Shown: positions 12,352 to 24,172, counted from the first letter of the stretch. The stretch is DNA of 64,000 nucleotides from Rhizophagus irregularis (GCF_026210795.1 NC_089435.1:62001-126000), one strand, 5' to 3'. Numbers and translations: made by a program. The notes: generated from the letters alone by a model not told the origin.

Positions 12352-13669
12352 AGGACCCGGAAAATACTTATATAGGTAAGGTCCCAAAAATATTTTTTAT
12401 TAGTAGCTCTAAGCATAGGTTTTTACTATGATCGCTAAGCATTGTTGATATCTAACCTTAAAAATTATATAAAAATAAGCAAATTAATCTTCTAACCTAA
12501 TTAAATTTTTATTATAACACATATAATTTATAAAATATATTTATTAATTAATATATTTTATTAAATCCAATTTTAAATATGTTGTGAAGCTAAACTAAAC
12601 ATAATATACAAGTAGATTAACAATATTCAATTAATAAAGTTAATAAACAGTAAAAGAAAAATTCGAAATTAATACTATTACAAAAAATGTAAATTTCTCC
12701 ATAAGTATTATACTTACACCCATAAAAATTAATATGTAAGTAGTTTCGACCATGCTGAACATTTTTCAATTAATTTAGAAAGTCGATTTCATTTGGCTAA
12801 AGTGGTGTAATTACGCTCTGAAGTTGTAAACGGAGAATTGAAAAATTCGGAAGTTAGTACCGGTATGAAAAATGCACTTTTCTCCATAAGTATTATACCC
12901 ACACTCATGAAAATTAATATATAAGTAGTTTCGACCTTGCTGAACAACTTTCAATTAATTTAGAAAGTCGATTTCATTTGACTGAAGTGGTGAAATTACG
13001 CTCTGAAGTTGTAGACGAAAAAGTGAAAAATTTAAAAGTTATTACCGTTATAAAAATATGCTTTTCTATATAAATATCATACTTAGCCTTATGAGAATTA
13101 AAATACAAGTAGATTTAACTTGCTGAACAACCTTACTTAAGCATAAAAGACAATTTGATATAACCAAAGTGGTGAGTAGTGAAATTATATTTTAAAGTAA
13201 AACATATTTACAGTAATTTTATTTAACAAAATAAATAGTATCTTTTTAATTTTTATTAAACTCAGTGTATTATTTTTAATATAAAATTACTATATTATAC
13301 ATGTTGAAAGATAATTAATAAAACATTGAAAAAAAAAACTGAAATTTCATCAAAAAAAAATTTTTGTTTATGTATTTATATAAAATTGTGAAATGTAGTA
13401 CAAAATCAACACTCACCGTTAGTGAAAATAAAATAAAAATTAATTATAAATTCAATATATAATATTTTAAAAAGTTCTATAAATATGAAAAATAAGCAAC
13501 TAAAAACTCTTAGTATTTTAAAATAATACCAAAAATATGCAATTTAATTATCTTACATAGTATAAAATTTTCTCAAAATTAAGCATTATAAAATTCTTAC
13601 ATCATAAAATTTTTCTATGTTGGCTAAGCACCTTAGTACCTTACATATATAAGTATTTTCCGGGGTCCT
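12352..13669. mobile_element. non-autonomous hAT-like element, 1.3 kb
   Basis: Ends are inverted repeats (left AGGACCCGGAAAATACTTAT; right end matches its reverse complement with one extra G). They are flanked by a perfect 8-bp target-site duplication, ATAATTAG (12344-12351 and 13670-13677). Eight-base duplications are typical of hAT elements. There is no coding capacity. It lies inside the hAT relic described for 11991-12351. Confidence 0.85.
12660..13190. repeat. internal tandem repeat, about 184 bp unit
   Basis: Three degenerate copies inside the non-autonomous element. Landmarks CTCCATAAGTATTATA (12698, 12882), AAGTAGTTTCGACC and AAGTCGATTTCATTTG recur at the same spacing; the third copy is the most diverged. 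Confidence 0.7.
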
Positions 13670-13784
13670 ATAATTAGAATTAAAAATATTCACAAAACTA
13701 AATAAAAAATTAATGATTAATATAATTATTAAATAAATATATCAAAAACTTTAGTAGTATGAAAATCCCAGTTCTGGCTCAATG

Positions 13785-13925
13785 CCACCATATAATCTAA
13801 TTACTACCACTTTTATATAATCTAATTACCACATCATATAACCTAATTACTACCATATAATCCACCTACCACTTTTACTATAATTTAACTACCACTTTCA
13901 TATAATCTAGTTACCACTTTTCATA
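13785..13925. repeat. short tandem repeat ATATAATCTAATTACCAC
   Basis: About six degenerate direct copies of CATATAATCTAATTACCAC, 17-30 bp apart. Confidence 0.6.
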
Positions 13926-13931
13926 TTTAAT

Positions 13932-14038
13932 AGTTACTCAGGAGTAACTGTTGTATTTGCAATAAGCAATATGATTGGTGGGATTTACTGAGCGCAGCTC
14001 AGTAAATTTTACTGATCATATTGCTTATTGCAAATACA
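13932..14038. repeat. nested perfect hairpins
   Basis: An 18-bp palindrome (13932-13949, arms AGTTACTC) is followed by 23-bp perfect arms (13952-13974 and 14016-14038, TGTATTTGCAATAAGCAATA...). A second 10-bp hairpin with arms TTTACTGAGC lies inside (13984-13993, 13997-14006). It could be a small foldback element. Confidence 0.7.
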
Positions 14039-14569
14039 TGTAAGTAGAACTCCGAATCTAACCCGATAGGTCAGGTGACCCATCAGGTTGATCCATAATT
14101 TTCAGGTTGGGTCAGTACATTAGTAAGATATCATCAGGTCGGGTTAATGATTTGAATAACCCAAGTCAAATTTGGGTCACTATATAAATTTTATTTATAG
14201 AAATCTGATATATACTTCTCAGCGTAATTGATTCATTAATTACGGTATTATATCCTGTCATATTAATTACAGTGACACAATTGAAATTATGGCTGATCAT
14301 ATGATTTTTAAAAAACTGAATATGGAGATCGATAAATTTTATCAATCTCATTTTATTTTTCTTCGGTAAAAATAATTTTATTTTTTTAAATTTAAAAAAA
14401 AATATTTTTTTATCGGTTATTTAAACCGAAATTATTTAAATTTTATTTATTTTCTTTTTTTAAAATAAACTTTTTTTCGGTTATTTAAACCGAAATTATT
14501 TAATTTTGAAATAATTTTTAAATTTATTTTTTTTTCGGTAAAAATATTTTACCTTTTTAATTTTTTTAT

Positions 14570-14960
14570 GAAAAGCGTTTACTAACATTCTTTAATAACT
14601 TTTTTTTTTTAGATTTCGGACTGCAACTCAGTAGGTATGGCTTTAAAGGCGGGATATATTTCTTTTTTATATATAAGAACGTTTATTAACGTTCTTTAAC
14701 TTTTTTTTATAAGTTTTGGACTAGAACTTGGAATTAAAGACGAGATATTAGGTAAGGTTTTAAAGAGAGTGGGAGGGGTGGGAGCGGGATTATTGTTTTT
14801 AATATATAAAAACGTTTCAGTTACTAATGTTCTTTAACTTTTTCTTGTAGATTTTGGACTGCAATTTGTGGGTGTAATAAAGGGAGAGGAAGCAGGATAT
14901 TGTTCTTTTTATATATAAGAACGTTTACTAACGTTCTTTATCTTTTCATTTGTAAATTTT
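14570..14960. repeat. tandem hairpin/poly-T/AG repeat
   Basis: Four units about 110-120 bp apart. Each has a small palindrome such as GAACGTTTACTAACGTTC, a T-rich run, AG or a similar acceptor-like end, then a GC-richer piece containing TTTTGGACTGCAA, often followed by GGTA. The layout imitates repeated intron ends with short exons. Related DNA occurs at 17900-19340. Confidence 0.6.
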
Positions 14961-15463
14961 GGATAGAGCTTGTGAAACTGGAAATTTGAATAAATATAGA
15001 TCTTCAACATTAAATATTTGAATATATTGTAATATAATACATTAATTAAAGTTGTAAAATTTAACTTAAATTTTAAATAAAGAATCAATAATAAAGTGTG
15101 TATTAGTAAATTGCGTCAGATACGTTAGTATAAATAATTACGCCAGTATAAATCAATTACGTTAATAAAATTCAATTAGTATAATCTGATAAATCATTTC
15201 AGTTAGCCAATTGAAAAGTTTTCTTAAAAAATAAAATTTCAGGTCCATTAGAAAATATAAAAAAAAAAATTGGCTTTACTGCCTTTACATCTTTTGATAA
15301 TTTATATTAAAATTAAAAATTGTTTTTCGTTATTTAATTATTATTTAAATTATAAAAAAAAGGAGTTTTTACCGTGATCTGCTATATTTTACCAAATATA
15401 TATAATAAGATGGATTATCAGATCCAAAATCTCTTTTCTATTTTAATACCATATGAAAATAAA

Positions 15464-17640
15464 ATGTTTCAAAAAAACAATAATGAAGAATTTGAATTTA
15501 ATCATCGTTCAAAATGAACTCATTATATTAATATTACGGATGAAAAGGAAGAGCCTGAAGAAATACTTGATAATAAGAAAATCGGATTAGAAAACCATCA
15601 AAAAGGAGGGTCTCAGCTTGAAAATAAAGATGATACTTCAAGTGCCTTAAGTACATTAGACGAAAAGGATGAAAAAGGAAGCGTAGTATGGAAACATTTT
15701 GACAGATTTGTAGATAATAAAGGTACTTCATGGGCAAAATGTCGATATTGTAGGTAAGAAATGAATAAAGTTTTTAAAATATGAGATATACAAAATAAAG
15801 TCAAAATCACTGAAAAAAATATTTTTAAATTTGATAATTTGATAGAAATGGTAAATATAATATGGACAGTGGTTCAACAGGAAACTTACTCTGTCATCTT
15901 AATAAATTACATCCAAATAAAGTTAATCCTTCTATTGCGTAATAAGCAGAAATTATAAAGAATTTTTTACAGTCTGCCAATAATGTAAAAATTGTGAGTA
16001 TAAATTTTTTATAATTTTTTTAAGAATTATGTTAGAAAAAAAATTTTTCAATTTTACTAAAAACAAGATATTAATTTAATAAATTATAAATTTATTTATA
16101 GAAATTTTCTAATGAACTTTTTCGTGCAAAGCTTGTTGAATGGATTGCTACAGATGATCAGCCATTTACAGTTGTTAAATTACCTGAATTTCGCTATGTA
16201 ATACAAATTTGTAATGCAGAAGCACAAATTTCAATGGCGGATACTATCAAAAGTAATATCTTAAAACTGTATAAAAGTTACCATATTAATATACAAAATA
16301 TATTACAGGTTAGTAAATAATTTATGTTTAAAGTTAAAATTAATATTTTTAATAAAATTAACCTATTTTTAATTAAAGAATACTCCAGGAAAGATAAGCT
16401 TTGCTTTGGACATATGGACTTCACCAAATGTCATTGGATTTCTCGGCATAACAGGTCATTATATTGACGCTGATTGGAATATTAAAGATATTCTTGTCGA
16501 TTTTGTAAATCTTTCAGGTTCTCATTTGGGTGAAAATATGGCAAATATGTTCGTAACATGCCTTAAGGAAAAAAAAATATTAACTAAGGTTTGTACTTTG
16601 TAAACAAATTAATTATATATTAATAAAAGTCAGTAAACATAATAAATCTATTTATCATTAGATTCTTGCAATTGCAGCAGATAATAATGTGGCCAATAAT
16701 AATACTTTTTTAAAATCACTTGAACAAACTTGTGTTGAAAATCATATTGCTTTTCACCATAAAGAAAATCATGTTAGGTGTATTGCGCATATCATGAACC
16801 TTACAGTTCAGGAGATATTAAAACATATTAGAGTTGGAGAAGCACAAGATGAGAATATAATTTTAGAAGAACTTTTAGAAAAAAATAACAAAACAAATGA
16901 CATAATCCCTAAGGTAAATTAAATTATGATTAAAAATAATTTATATAAAAAATCTAACTAATATAAAATAATTATTGTTGAGAAAACTTATAGTTAAAAT
17001 TCGGGCTTCACCACAGCGTCAAGACAGATTTTCACGCCAATGTGATCTTTATCCAACTGTTAGAGATTTAAATCTTATATTGGACGTTAAGACTCGCTGG
17101 AATTCTACGTATTTAATGATAGAATGTGCTCTTCAACTTCAAAAAATAAGTAAAATTTTTAATCATTAATAAATACTAATAAAATAGTAATAAATTATTA
17201 AATTTTATTTAATTTTATAGCCTCTTGACGAAACAATTAGAATTGAACCCGAATTGGAAGGATTTTCAATTTCCTTAAATGAATGGCAAACATTAAAAGA
17301 ATTATGTTGTGTATTTGCGATAATGGTTTTTTATTAAATTTTATTGCAATTGGTTCTTTTTATTTATTTTTAATTTAAAATTTAGGTTTTTTATAAAGCA
17401 ACTGAAGAAATGTCAAAGTCAAAATTTATTACACTTTCATCTTCCATTCCAATATATAATATTTTACTTAATCATTTAGAAAATCTTCTTGATAAAAATA
17501 ATGAAGACCATTATTGCTCAATTTCGGAATTAAGATCTGCTATAAAAAAAGGATAATATGAAAAACTTCAAATATACTATTCTAAGACAGATAGATGAAT
17601 CAATTGTATACCCAATTGCAACAAGTAAAAATTAATTTTT
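15464..17640 (+). pseudogene. BED zinc-finger hAT transposase, decayed
   Basis: Exons recognisable at 15464-15753, 15846-15993, 16102-16308, 16379-16588, 16662-16913, 16981-17149 and 17221 onward; the first splice junctions are in frame. Domains in order: an acidic N-terminus; a BED-type zinc finger (VVWKHFDRF, CRYC, then HLNKLH); the hAT catalytic region with KLVEWIATDDQPF, FALDIWTSPN and a D near LAIAADNN; CIAHIMNL; and TRWNSTYLM. The C-terminal dimerisation domain is missing. Breaks: TGA at 15515, two TAA codons near 15942 and a TAA near 17554. The acceptor of the sixth exon does not keep frame. It would have been the transposase of the surrounding element. Confidence 0.8.
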
Positions 17641-17899
17641 AAATCTTATATTTATATTTTTGATGATAATTCAAATTATTACTTATTTATATGCATAATA
17701 TATTATAATTTTTAACTTACAGATCGGCCGTAGTGTACCTGACCTGATCTGAAATACTAACCCATGGGTTGGGTCAAGTTAAAACTTTTTATAATCAGGT
17801 TAACATTCAACTCGACCCAAAAAAAATGAAATGGATCAGGTCAGGTCAATTACCTGACCCAACCTGACCCATTCGGAGCTCTAGTTTCGAAAAAGAATT

Positions 17900-19340
17900 C
17901 GAAACTATTTAAAAAAAAACATTTATTAACATTTTTTTTTATTATTTTATTGTAAGGAAACGGTTCTGACTTGGATACAAAATCCCATTGGTTAGTTTCA
18001 AAAAAAAATTAAAAAAACGTTATATTAATGTTTTTTTTATTTTCTTTTGTAAGTAAGGTTGCTTGTCTAAACCTCTTCAAAATCCTACGATTAGTTTCGT
18101 CAAAATTTTACTATAGATTTATTATAGTTTTGGCAGAGTTTTGGCAGTTTCAGCATTTATAATAAGTTTCGGCAGTTTCGCCTTTCTCCAAAGTTTCACC
18201 AGTTTTTTAATATAACTTTAATATAGTTTCAGCAAAATTTCGCTTTTCGGCGAAACGCCATCTTGCCTAAACCCCTAGGTTTCGGCAAGTAACCTTATTT
18301 GTAAGGAATCAGTTCTACCGTTTCTCTAAGTAATGTTTTGATAGATTTTTGAAACTTACTTAAAAAAAAACGTTTTTAGCTAAAAAACGATTTTTTTATA
18401 TTTTTTTTATAGAAAATCAGTTCCGGTATGGATAACGATATTCCAGGTAAAATTTTGAAAAATTTTCGAAACTTTATTTTTTTTATTAAAAGAAATGGTT
18501 GACCAACCATTTCTTTACTTTTTTTGTAGGTTTTCCCTTCAGATTTTATCAGATCGGGTAAATTTCTTTCAAACCCAATTTTTTTATTTAAAAAATGAGT
18601 TATTGGCCATTTCCTCCTTTTTTTGGTAGTTTTCTTTGGACTTTTATCAGGTTAGGTGAGGATTATGGGTGGATGATAGATGGTGGATGGTAAATGGTGT
18701 ATATAAATGATAGATAGATAATGATTTAATATGCAATTTTTAATAAAACGAATTAATAAAATTTAATCAATAAATTGTTATTATAAAAATTAAAATCAGC
18801 TAAATGTACAAAAATCGGTAATAATTATTAGGTTTATTAACAATTGTCAATTTGATTTTACCGATTTGTTGCTAATTTTACTGATCGATTTGTTGACGAC
18901 AAGTGGCAGGCGTTACAGTGCAAATCGTTTATAAAATTAATTGCCGATTTTTTTGGTACTGATTGGCTAAGGTCAATTTCGTCCAACATTTGGCAATTTA
19001 AAATTTTGCCGAAATGGACTATTCTGACCAGTAAGATACTGGCTTCCTTTCTTTGGATTTGGATGGATAATAATTAAAACTTACATATTTTTTTTCTTTT
19101 TTAAATTTTTCTCTTCTTTTTGTAGGTATTATACTTTTAGCTTTAGGTCTTGGAATTGGTAAGTTTTAAGGTATCAGTTCAGACATTGGCGACTTTTCAG
19201 TAGGATTTTTTGATTGAAATAAATTGGTAAGTTTTGAAGCAATTTATTTCAAACTTTTTTTTAAGTTTTTTTTAATTTTATTTTTTTTTTGTCTATTTTG
19301 TAGGTATCATTGTAAGTATCATCGGTTTTTAGGTTGACTT
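17900..19340. repeat. hairpin/poly-T/AG repeats, second block
   Basis: Irregular units, each with a perfect short hairpin (AGAAATGGTTG/CAACCATTTCT near 18495; GAAATAAATTG/CAATTTATTTC near 19215), a long T-rich run ending TAG, then 20-35 bp of richer sequence and GTAA. No continuous ORF joins the pieces. A MITE (18054-18297) interrupts the block. Between 18720 and 19060 the DNA is AT-rich with TTTGCCGAAATGGAC-like motifs. Confidence 0.55.
18054..18297. mobile_element. 244-bp hAT-like MITE, copy 1
   Basis: Begins TAAGGTTGCTTG and ends with its near inverse (CAAGTAACCTTA). It is flanked by a perfect 8-bp target-site duplication TTTGTAAG (18046-18053, 18298-18305). No coding capacity. About 94% like copy 2 by eye. 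Confidence 0.9.
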
Positions 19341-20690
19341 TATTTTTCAGATAGCATTCGGATAGTAAATACTATAGTAATAAATTAGTAATAGATGTAA
19401 ATTAAATTACATTTAAAAGAATAAAATATAAATTCAGAATTTAAATAATTAAAAATTGGCTAAAATTAGAACAAAATTCCTTCAACATTCAGCAATTCGA
19501 AATTTGGACGAAATGCATTATTATTTACATTCAAACTTGAGCAAAAGTTATTTTGAATGCTAACCAAACTTTGGTCAAAATTCTAAGCTGAACTTTAGGC
19601 AAGTGGCAGCGAACTGTAGCTAAAAAATCAGCTAAAGTTCATCTAGCTTTAGAATAAAATTTAGCCTAAAATCAGCTGGCCAAATTTTGGCCGATTTGGA
19701 TTATTTTGTCCAGTGAATTGGATGTAATTATAGTCGTGATATAAAAAGGGAAAAAGAAAAAAGGAATAAAAAATATAAAAATTAAGTATAAAAGTGGAAA
19801 ATGAACATGGAAATATCAAGTAAAGAATGTGGAAATGAGAAATGAATTAATGGAAATAAAATGTAATTTGGTTACCATATTGCCTTATCATATAAATTAA
19901 AATACATAACTTGAAATACCCTGTTTTGTACCAGTATTGATGATATTGTATAGTAATGTGATGCATATAAAAGATGACTATTCAAGTTACAAGAGAAATA
20001 AAACCAAGCATTATTTTTGGATATAGTCACAATTTGTGACAACAGATTATTGTTCAGTCTAGAGGATTCCGTGACAACGCAAAAGAAAAAATCAGTTTCA
20101 TATAGGAATGTTATGGATGACTGATAATAAGAGTATTATTATTACAGCTATTTTCTAAATTATTAAAAATTTTTCAGACACAGTCAGACACAGTAATTCG
20201 GGCTGACTTATAGTGCCGGCCGGAATTATGAGTCATGGTTACACAAATTCCAAAAAAAGAAAATTTTGAATTTGCAAAAATCACAAAAAATATTTTTTTG
20301 TGAAATGGATATCGCACAAAAGGAAATAATATCAAACCTTAAGCACGTAGGCTTTCAACCCTAAGTGGTTTGACCAATCAAAAGTTTTTCCGCTTCTGTC
20401 ACGTGCTCTAACCCTAAGTTTAGCCAATCAAAAGTTTATCTGCGTGATCACGTAATCAAGCAAAGGGATAAAAATTTAGCCGAGGGCGCAGTATTTGCTA
20501 ACCCTAACCGATCCGAAAAAATTGTGGCGCAGTATGGGGTTGTATTACGTAAAAGGCCAGTCACGTAACTTTTTGCACGTGGCTGGCTGTTTTACGTTAG
20601 GTTACTCAAATCACGTGACAATTGTCAAATAATCTCTCCCCACCTGGGGTGAGACAATCAGTTGAAGTTAACGCAAACGATCTGCATGGC
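19341..20690. other. intergenic DNA, no gene recognised
   Basis: 19470-19720 carries AGC- and GGCCAAA-type short repeats (possible transposon subterminal DNA). 19960-20040 has CATATAAAAG followed by AAATAAA and the palindrome GTCACAATTTGTGAC, possibly a fragment of an LTR or a promoter. 20340-20690 is less AT-rich, with two CCAATCAAAAG boxes and several CACGTG/TCACGTGA motifs, as expected of a fungal promoter; no gene follows clearly. Confidence 0.35.
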
Positions 20691-20933
20691 TAAGGTTGCT
20701 TGTCTAAACCTCTTCAAAATCCTACGATTAGTTTCGTCAAAATTTTACTATAGATTTATTATAGTTTCGGCAGAGTTTCGGCAGTTTCGGCATTTATAAT
20801 AAGTTTCGGCAGTTTCACCTTTCTCCAAAGTTTCGCCAGTTTTTTAATATAACTTTAATATAGTTTCGGCAGAATTTCGCTTTTCGGCGAAACGCCATCT
20901 TGCCTAAACCCTAGGTTTCGGCAAGCAACCTTA
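20691..20933. mobile_element. 243-bp hAT-like MITE, copy 2
   Basis: Same sequence family as 18054-18297; ends TAAGGTTGCTTG and CAAGCAACCTTA. Flanked by TGCATGGC (20683-20690) and TGCATGGT (20934-20941), an 8-bp duplication with one C-to-T change. Confidence 0.88.
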
Positions 20934-20941
20934 TGCATGGT

Positions 20942-22158
20942 GCAGTTTAGACGCAGCTAAAACTGCAGCTTTGCCGCAGTTTCACGTAATTTCGGATAAA
21001 TATTACACCGGTTTCAGATAAATATTTAGCCGTTATAAATTTGGATTTGCTGAGACTCCAGTTGATCCAACCATTTTCACTTTTTTGTATTAATTAATTA
21101 AAATTAAGTGAAACCGCGTGTCATGCTACAAGCGACGCCAAGTTTCATTCTACAATAAAGTTTAAGGGGTTTAAGTTTCAAAGTATTTTTAATACTTCCA
21201 AGTTAAGTTAATAGTTTCCACATGGAACTTTCTGACGTAATATTCAGCGTTTACTCCTTTGATAGGTTTAGGCTCGGCTTTGCGTTTCATAATGTTTCGG
21301 AAGTTTAATTAACTTTTGCATGTGTATTTCTTCATACAATGAATGGCATGCCACCTTTAGAAATCATACGATTTTTGGTGCTTGGCAATAAAGTCCACAT
21401 GTATGGACTTTGGGTTTTATTTGGAAAAGATTCAAAATTATAAGTTTCATTGATTTGTCGCAAGTATAAATAGGAGGAACGCGAACATAGACATCCAGTA
21501 GTTCACAGAAGTTGGCTGAATGACGTCGCTTGTTCAAATTCTGTTTTTTCTTTGCATTTTTTTATTCAAAAAATTTTGCAAATTGCCTAATCTAACATTG
21601 ACCCTAACCCTAATCCTAACATGAATTCAAAACAACATATTTCATAGCAAAAATACCTGCAGCTGCTAATAAGTTTGATGATTCATCAGTAACACCAGTA
21701 CTGTCAGTAACATCAGTATAAGCTCATTCATTTACATTCATATTAGAAGTGGTGTTATTGTAATTAAGGTAGTAAATTATGAGTAAAAATATCAGTGTTT
21801 TTATAAGGAATAGTTAGATAAAAAGAGTAAAAATGAATGAAATAACTTTATAAATACTTGTGTCAGTTAAAATGCTAAAGGAGGGAAAAAAAGTTTCGTA
21901 AGAAGGATAAAAAAGTTTCGTGGAAAGTATAAAAAAAGTTTAAGGATAAAAAGAAAGCGTAAGAAGAGATTTAATAATTATTACTTCATATCACGTGACA
22001 TATCACATGACAAATGGATACTAGCGATGAATCGCATACGCGATAAATGATAATTTTCTTTTTTTAATATTTACATATTAAAATTTAAAATAATTTTAAT
22101 CGAGGCCAAGCCTATACAATTTTAATATAACCCGAATACTAAATTTTAATATATAATT
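20942..22158. other. intergenic DNA with promoter-like and telomere-like motifs
   Basis: A TATA box (TATAAATA, 21465-21472) lies 60 bp before an ATG in GAATGACGTCGC, but no ORF of note follows. 21602-21620 reads CCCTAACCCTAATCCTAAC, three degenerate TTAGGG-type repeats. 21650-21725 has a short coding-like piece (AAANKFDDSSVTPVLS). The rest shows nothing. Confidence 0.35.
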
Positions 22159-22500
22159 CTACGTTTTTTCATTTGAATTATCATCAAAACGTGAGATAAT
22201 CGGATTTACAGTAGCTTCTAATATAGAAATGAAAGATTGTGTCCTCTCGGCATCGCCTGTTTCTTTAACATGCCAATACCTGTCACACATTCTTTCAGTT
22301 AATTCACCCACAGCAATTCTTCGATCTTCAGCTCTTTTCTGTTGCTCTGTTTGAACATATTCTATAAACGACTCTTGACTTTCATACACTTCAAATCCGC
22401 TTTCTTCAAAAATTTCACGAAATATTTGCCATACGTCAGAAGTCAACAATTTATTGCCATACATGTGTTCGTGAAAAATGTGTTTACACGGCACAGGTAA
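22159..22500 (-). pseudogene. SWIM zinc-finger protein C-terminus, truncated
   Basis: Frame of about 114 residues. PCKHIFHEHMYGN fits the second half of a SWIM-type zinc finger (final Cys-x-His). It is followed by GFEVYESQESFIEY, a Glu/Arg-rich helix and FISILEATVNPIISRFDDNS before a TAA. In Glomeromycotina this tail is known to me from MULE-associated SWIM proteins. Everything upstream of the zinc finger is gone: at about 22500 the sequence changes to repeats of another element, so the 5' part was lost or displaced by insertion. Confidence 0.55.
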
Positions 22501-22559
22501 AACGCTGACCAATTGGGTATCTACCCGATTGGTAACTTTTTTTTGATCAGTCACCTGAT

Positions 22560-22790
22560 TTATTCAATAGTTAGAAATTGGTGTACACTTCGATCAGATA
22601 TCAATCAGATTAATACCCGATTGATAACTATCTTTTAGTTTAAATTTACCGATTGATAACTATCGTTTAGTTTAATTTACCGATTGCTCTCTTTAAAACA
22701 AATAGTGACCGATTGTTAGTAATATATAAATTTAAAACAAATTGTAATCCGATTGTTAGTAAATTATAAATTTATTTATCAGATAACTTA
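22560..22790. repeat. subterminal repeats ACCGATTGATAACTATC
   Basis: Direct copies of ACCGATTGATAACTATCGTT and of ACCGATTGTTAGTAA lie downstream of the tnp2 remnant, as expected for the 3' subterminal region of a CACTA-like element. The palindrome ACCAATTGGGTA/TACCCGATTGGT at about 22508-22533 may mark its end. Confidence 0.55.
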
Positions 22791-22817
22791 TTTTAAACGT
22801 AAATGAACTCTGTTTTA

Positions 22818-23610
22818 TTACAAATGAAATTGTCTATTAATTGGTATGACTGCCATATAAGTAGTTGGATTTCGTGTGCCAACTGTAAATTTGCTAGGTA
22901 AGAATCGACTGTATATGTTATGAATCGGCATGATGGCATCTCTAGATAATTCGTGGAAATCATATTTTCACAATTCAACGTTGCAACTTTTATCATTCCA
23001 ATTGCCGATTCTGCAATGAAACCTTATTTTCTCATTTGGTGCCCATAAATACCAGTTGACAAAAGCGAGCCGATGCGTCTTAGGACCGATTGACAGCTGA
23101 ACTGTATGCTTGAAATAATACTGAACATGACCAGGGTAAATATCTATAGACTCATCGTCCTGTATAAATTTGGCTAGAATATATGAACTTCTTTGATATC
23201 GGGGTGCACTTTTTGACCCAAAAATTTCGGCAGCAATCTGAATATGACCAAACTGGATTATGATTGGCAATACAACGATTGATTGATTGGAATCTCCTGA
23301 CGATAAATCACTTGAAGCTAAATCAGCAATTGATGTAAAATTCCAATCGTATATATCATTATAATATTTCACCAATAGTTCATATGTGGCATTTGGTAAC
23401 GATACTCGATTTCTTGGAGTAAGCATCTCTCCCGGAAATTCTTCGCTACCAGTAGTAATCGTGTTATCGATATTTTGATGAAAATTTTGCATAAAATGGT
23501 AAAGTTCATTAAAATCAAACCCATCATAAGCTGCCAAACTTCCAGTTGTTAATCGAGATTGAACTAAAGGTAATGCATTCATCAATTTTGCATTATCCGA
23601 TTGGGCGGAT
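22818..23610 (-). pseudogene. tnp2-type transposase, C-terminal remnant
   Basis: About 255 codons homologous to the last exon of the CACTA transposase at 6328-7167. Shared blocks: TTGSEEFPGEML, AAEIFGS, SSYILAKF, YPGHVQYYF, LAFVNWY and CNVEL. The frame runs from about 23610 (possible acceptor TATAG just upstream) to a TGA at 22968-22970. It then stays open for 49 more codons (RDAIMPIHNIYSRFLPSKF, NRQFHL) to TAA at 22818. The TGA falls exactly where the other copy has Trp (VELW). All 5' exons are missing. Confidence 0.8.
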
Positions 23611-23629
23611 ATTAAGCCCTATAAAAAAT

Positions 23630-24000
23630 ATGCACACTGTTTATATACTGTATATTCGCATCTTTGATACTGTTCGCAATTTTATATACTGCACATCAGT
23701 ATTATGTATACTGTTCGCAAAATGCCAATAATAAAAAATGTAACAAAGTATACGGTGAATAGACTGTATGATACGGTATTTTAATTTCATACATTTGTAA
23801 CGTATATTGTATAAATATCTTTCTACTGTATATCGGTATTTTGTATACTATTCGCAAAATATGGATACGGTATATTAAATTCATACGTCTATAACGTATC
23901 ATTCATTTCTGCTATAGATACGGTATATTAAATCATACGTTTATAACGTATTTTACTGTGAATAATAGATACGGTATATTAAAATCCTTATATTCTACTA
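23630..24000. repeat. ATACGGTAT/ATACGT palindromic repeats
   Basis: Repeated pieces such as TAGATACGGTATATTAAAT, CATACGTTTATAACGTAT and GTATACTGTTCGCAAAAT. Similar DNA precedes the palindromic array at 35700-35900. Confidence 0.55.
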
Positions 24001-24010
24001 CTTGATCTAC

Positions 24011-24050
24011 CATTGCACGAACTTTTCTTGCTATTGTTCGAAGTAGTCAT
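24011..24050. repeat. solitary half-unit of the 82-bp palindromic satellite
   Basis: CCATTGCACGAACTTTTCTT and GCTATTGTTCGAAGTA match the right arm and spacer of the units in the arrays at 28.5-29.4 and 36.0-37.2 kb. Confidence 0.6.
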
Positions 24051-24172
24051 CAGCAAATTTAATCGGGCATAATATTACGTAAGTTACGATGTCCGTAAAT
24101 TTACGGAGTAAACATACGTAAGTTTACGGGTATCGTAAACTTCTGGAATATTATAGCATATACTTTTGCAAA

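Larger units (their letters stand above)
14045..17883 (+). mobile_element. hAT transposon, decayed
   Basis: Left end TAGAACTCCGAAT (14045-14057) matches the inverted right end TAGAGCTCCGAAT (17883-17871). Both ends carry subterminal GGTCAGGT and GGTTGGGTCA motifs in opposite orientation. A hAT transposase lies between. The 8-bp flanks (CATGTAAG and GTTTCGAA) do not match, so there is no visible target-site duplication. Confidence 0.65.

Noticed and set aside
21602-21620. Telomeric repeat
   Set aside because: Only about three degenerate TTAGGG-type units inside unique DNA; too short to mark a chromosome end or fusion.
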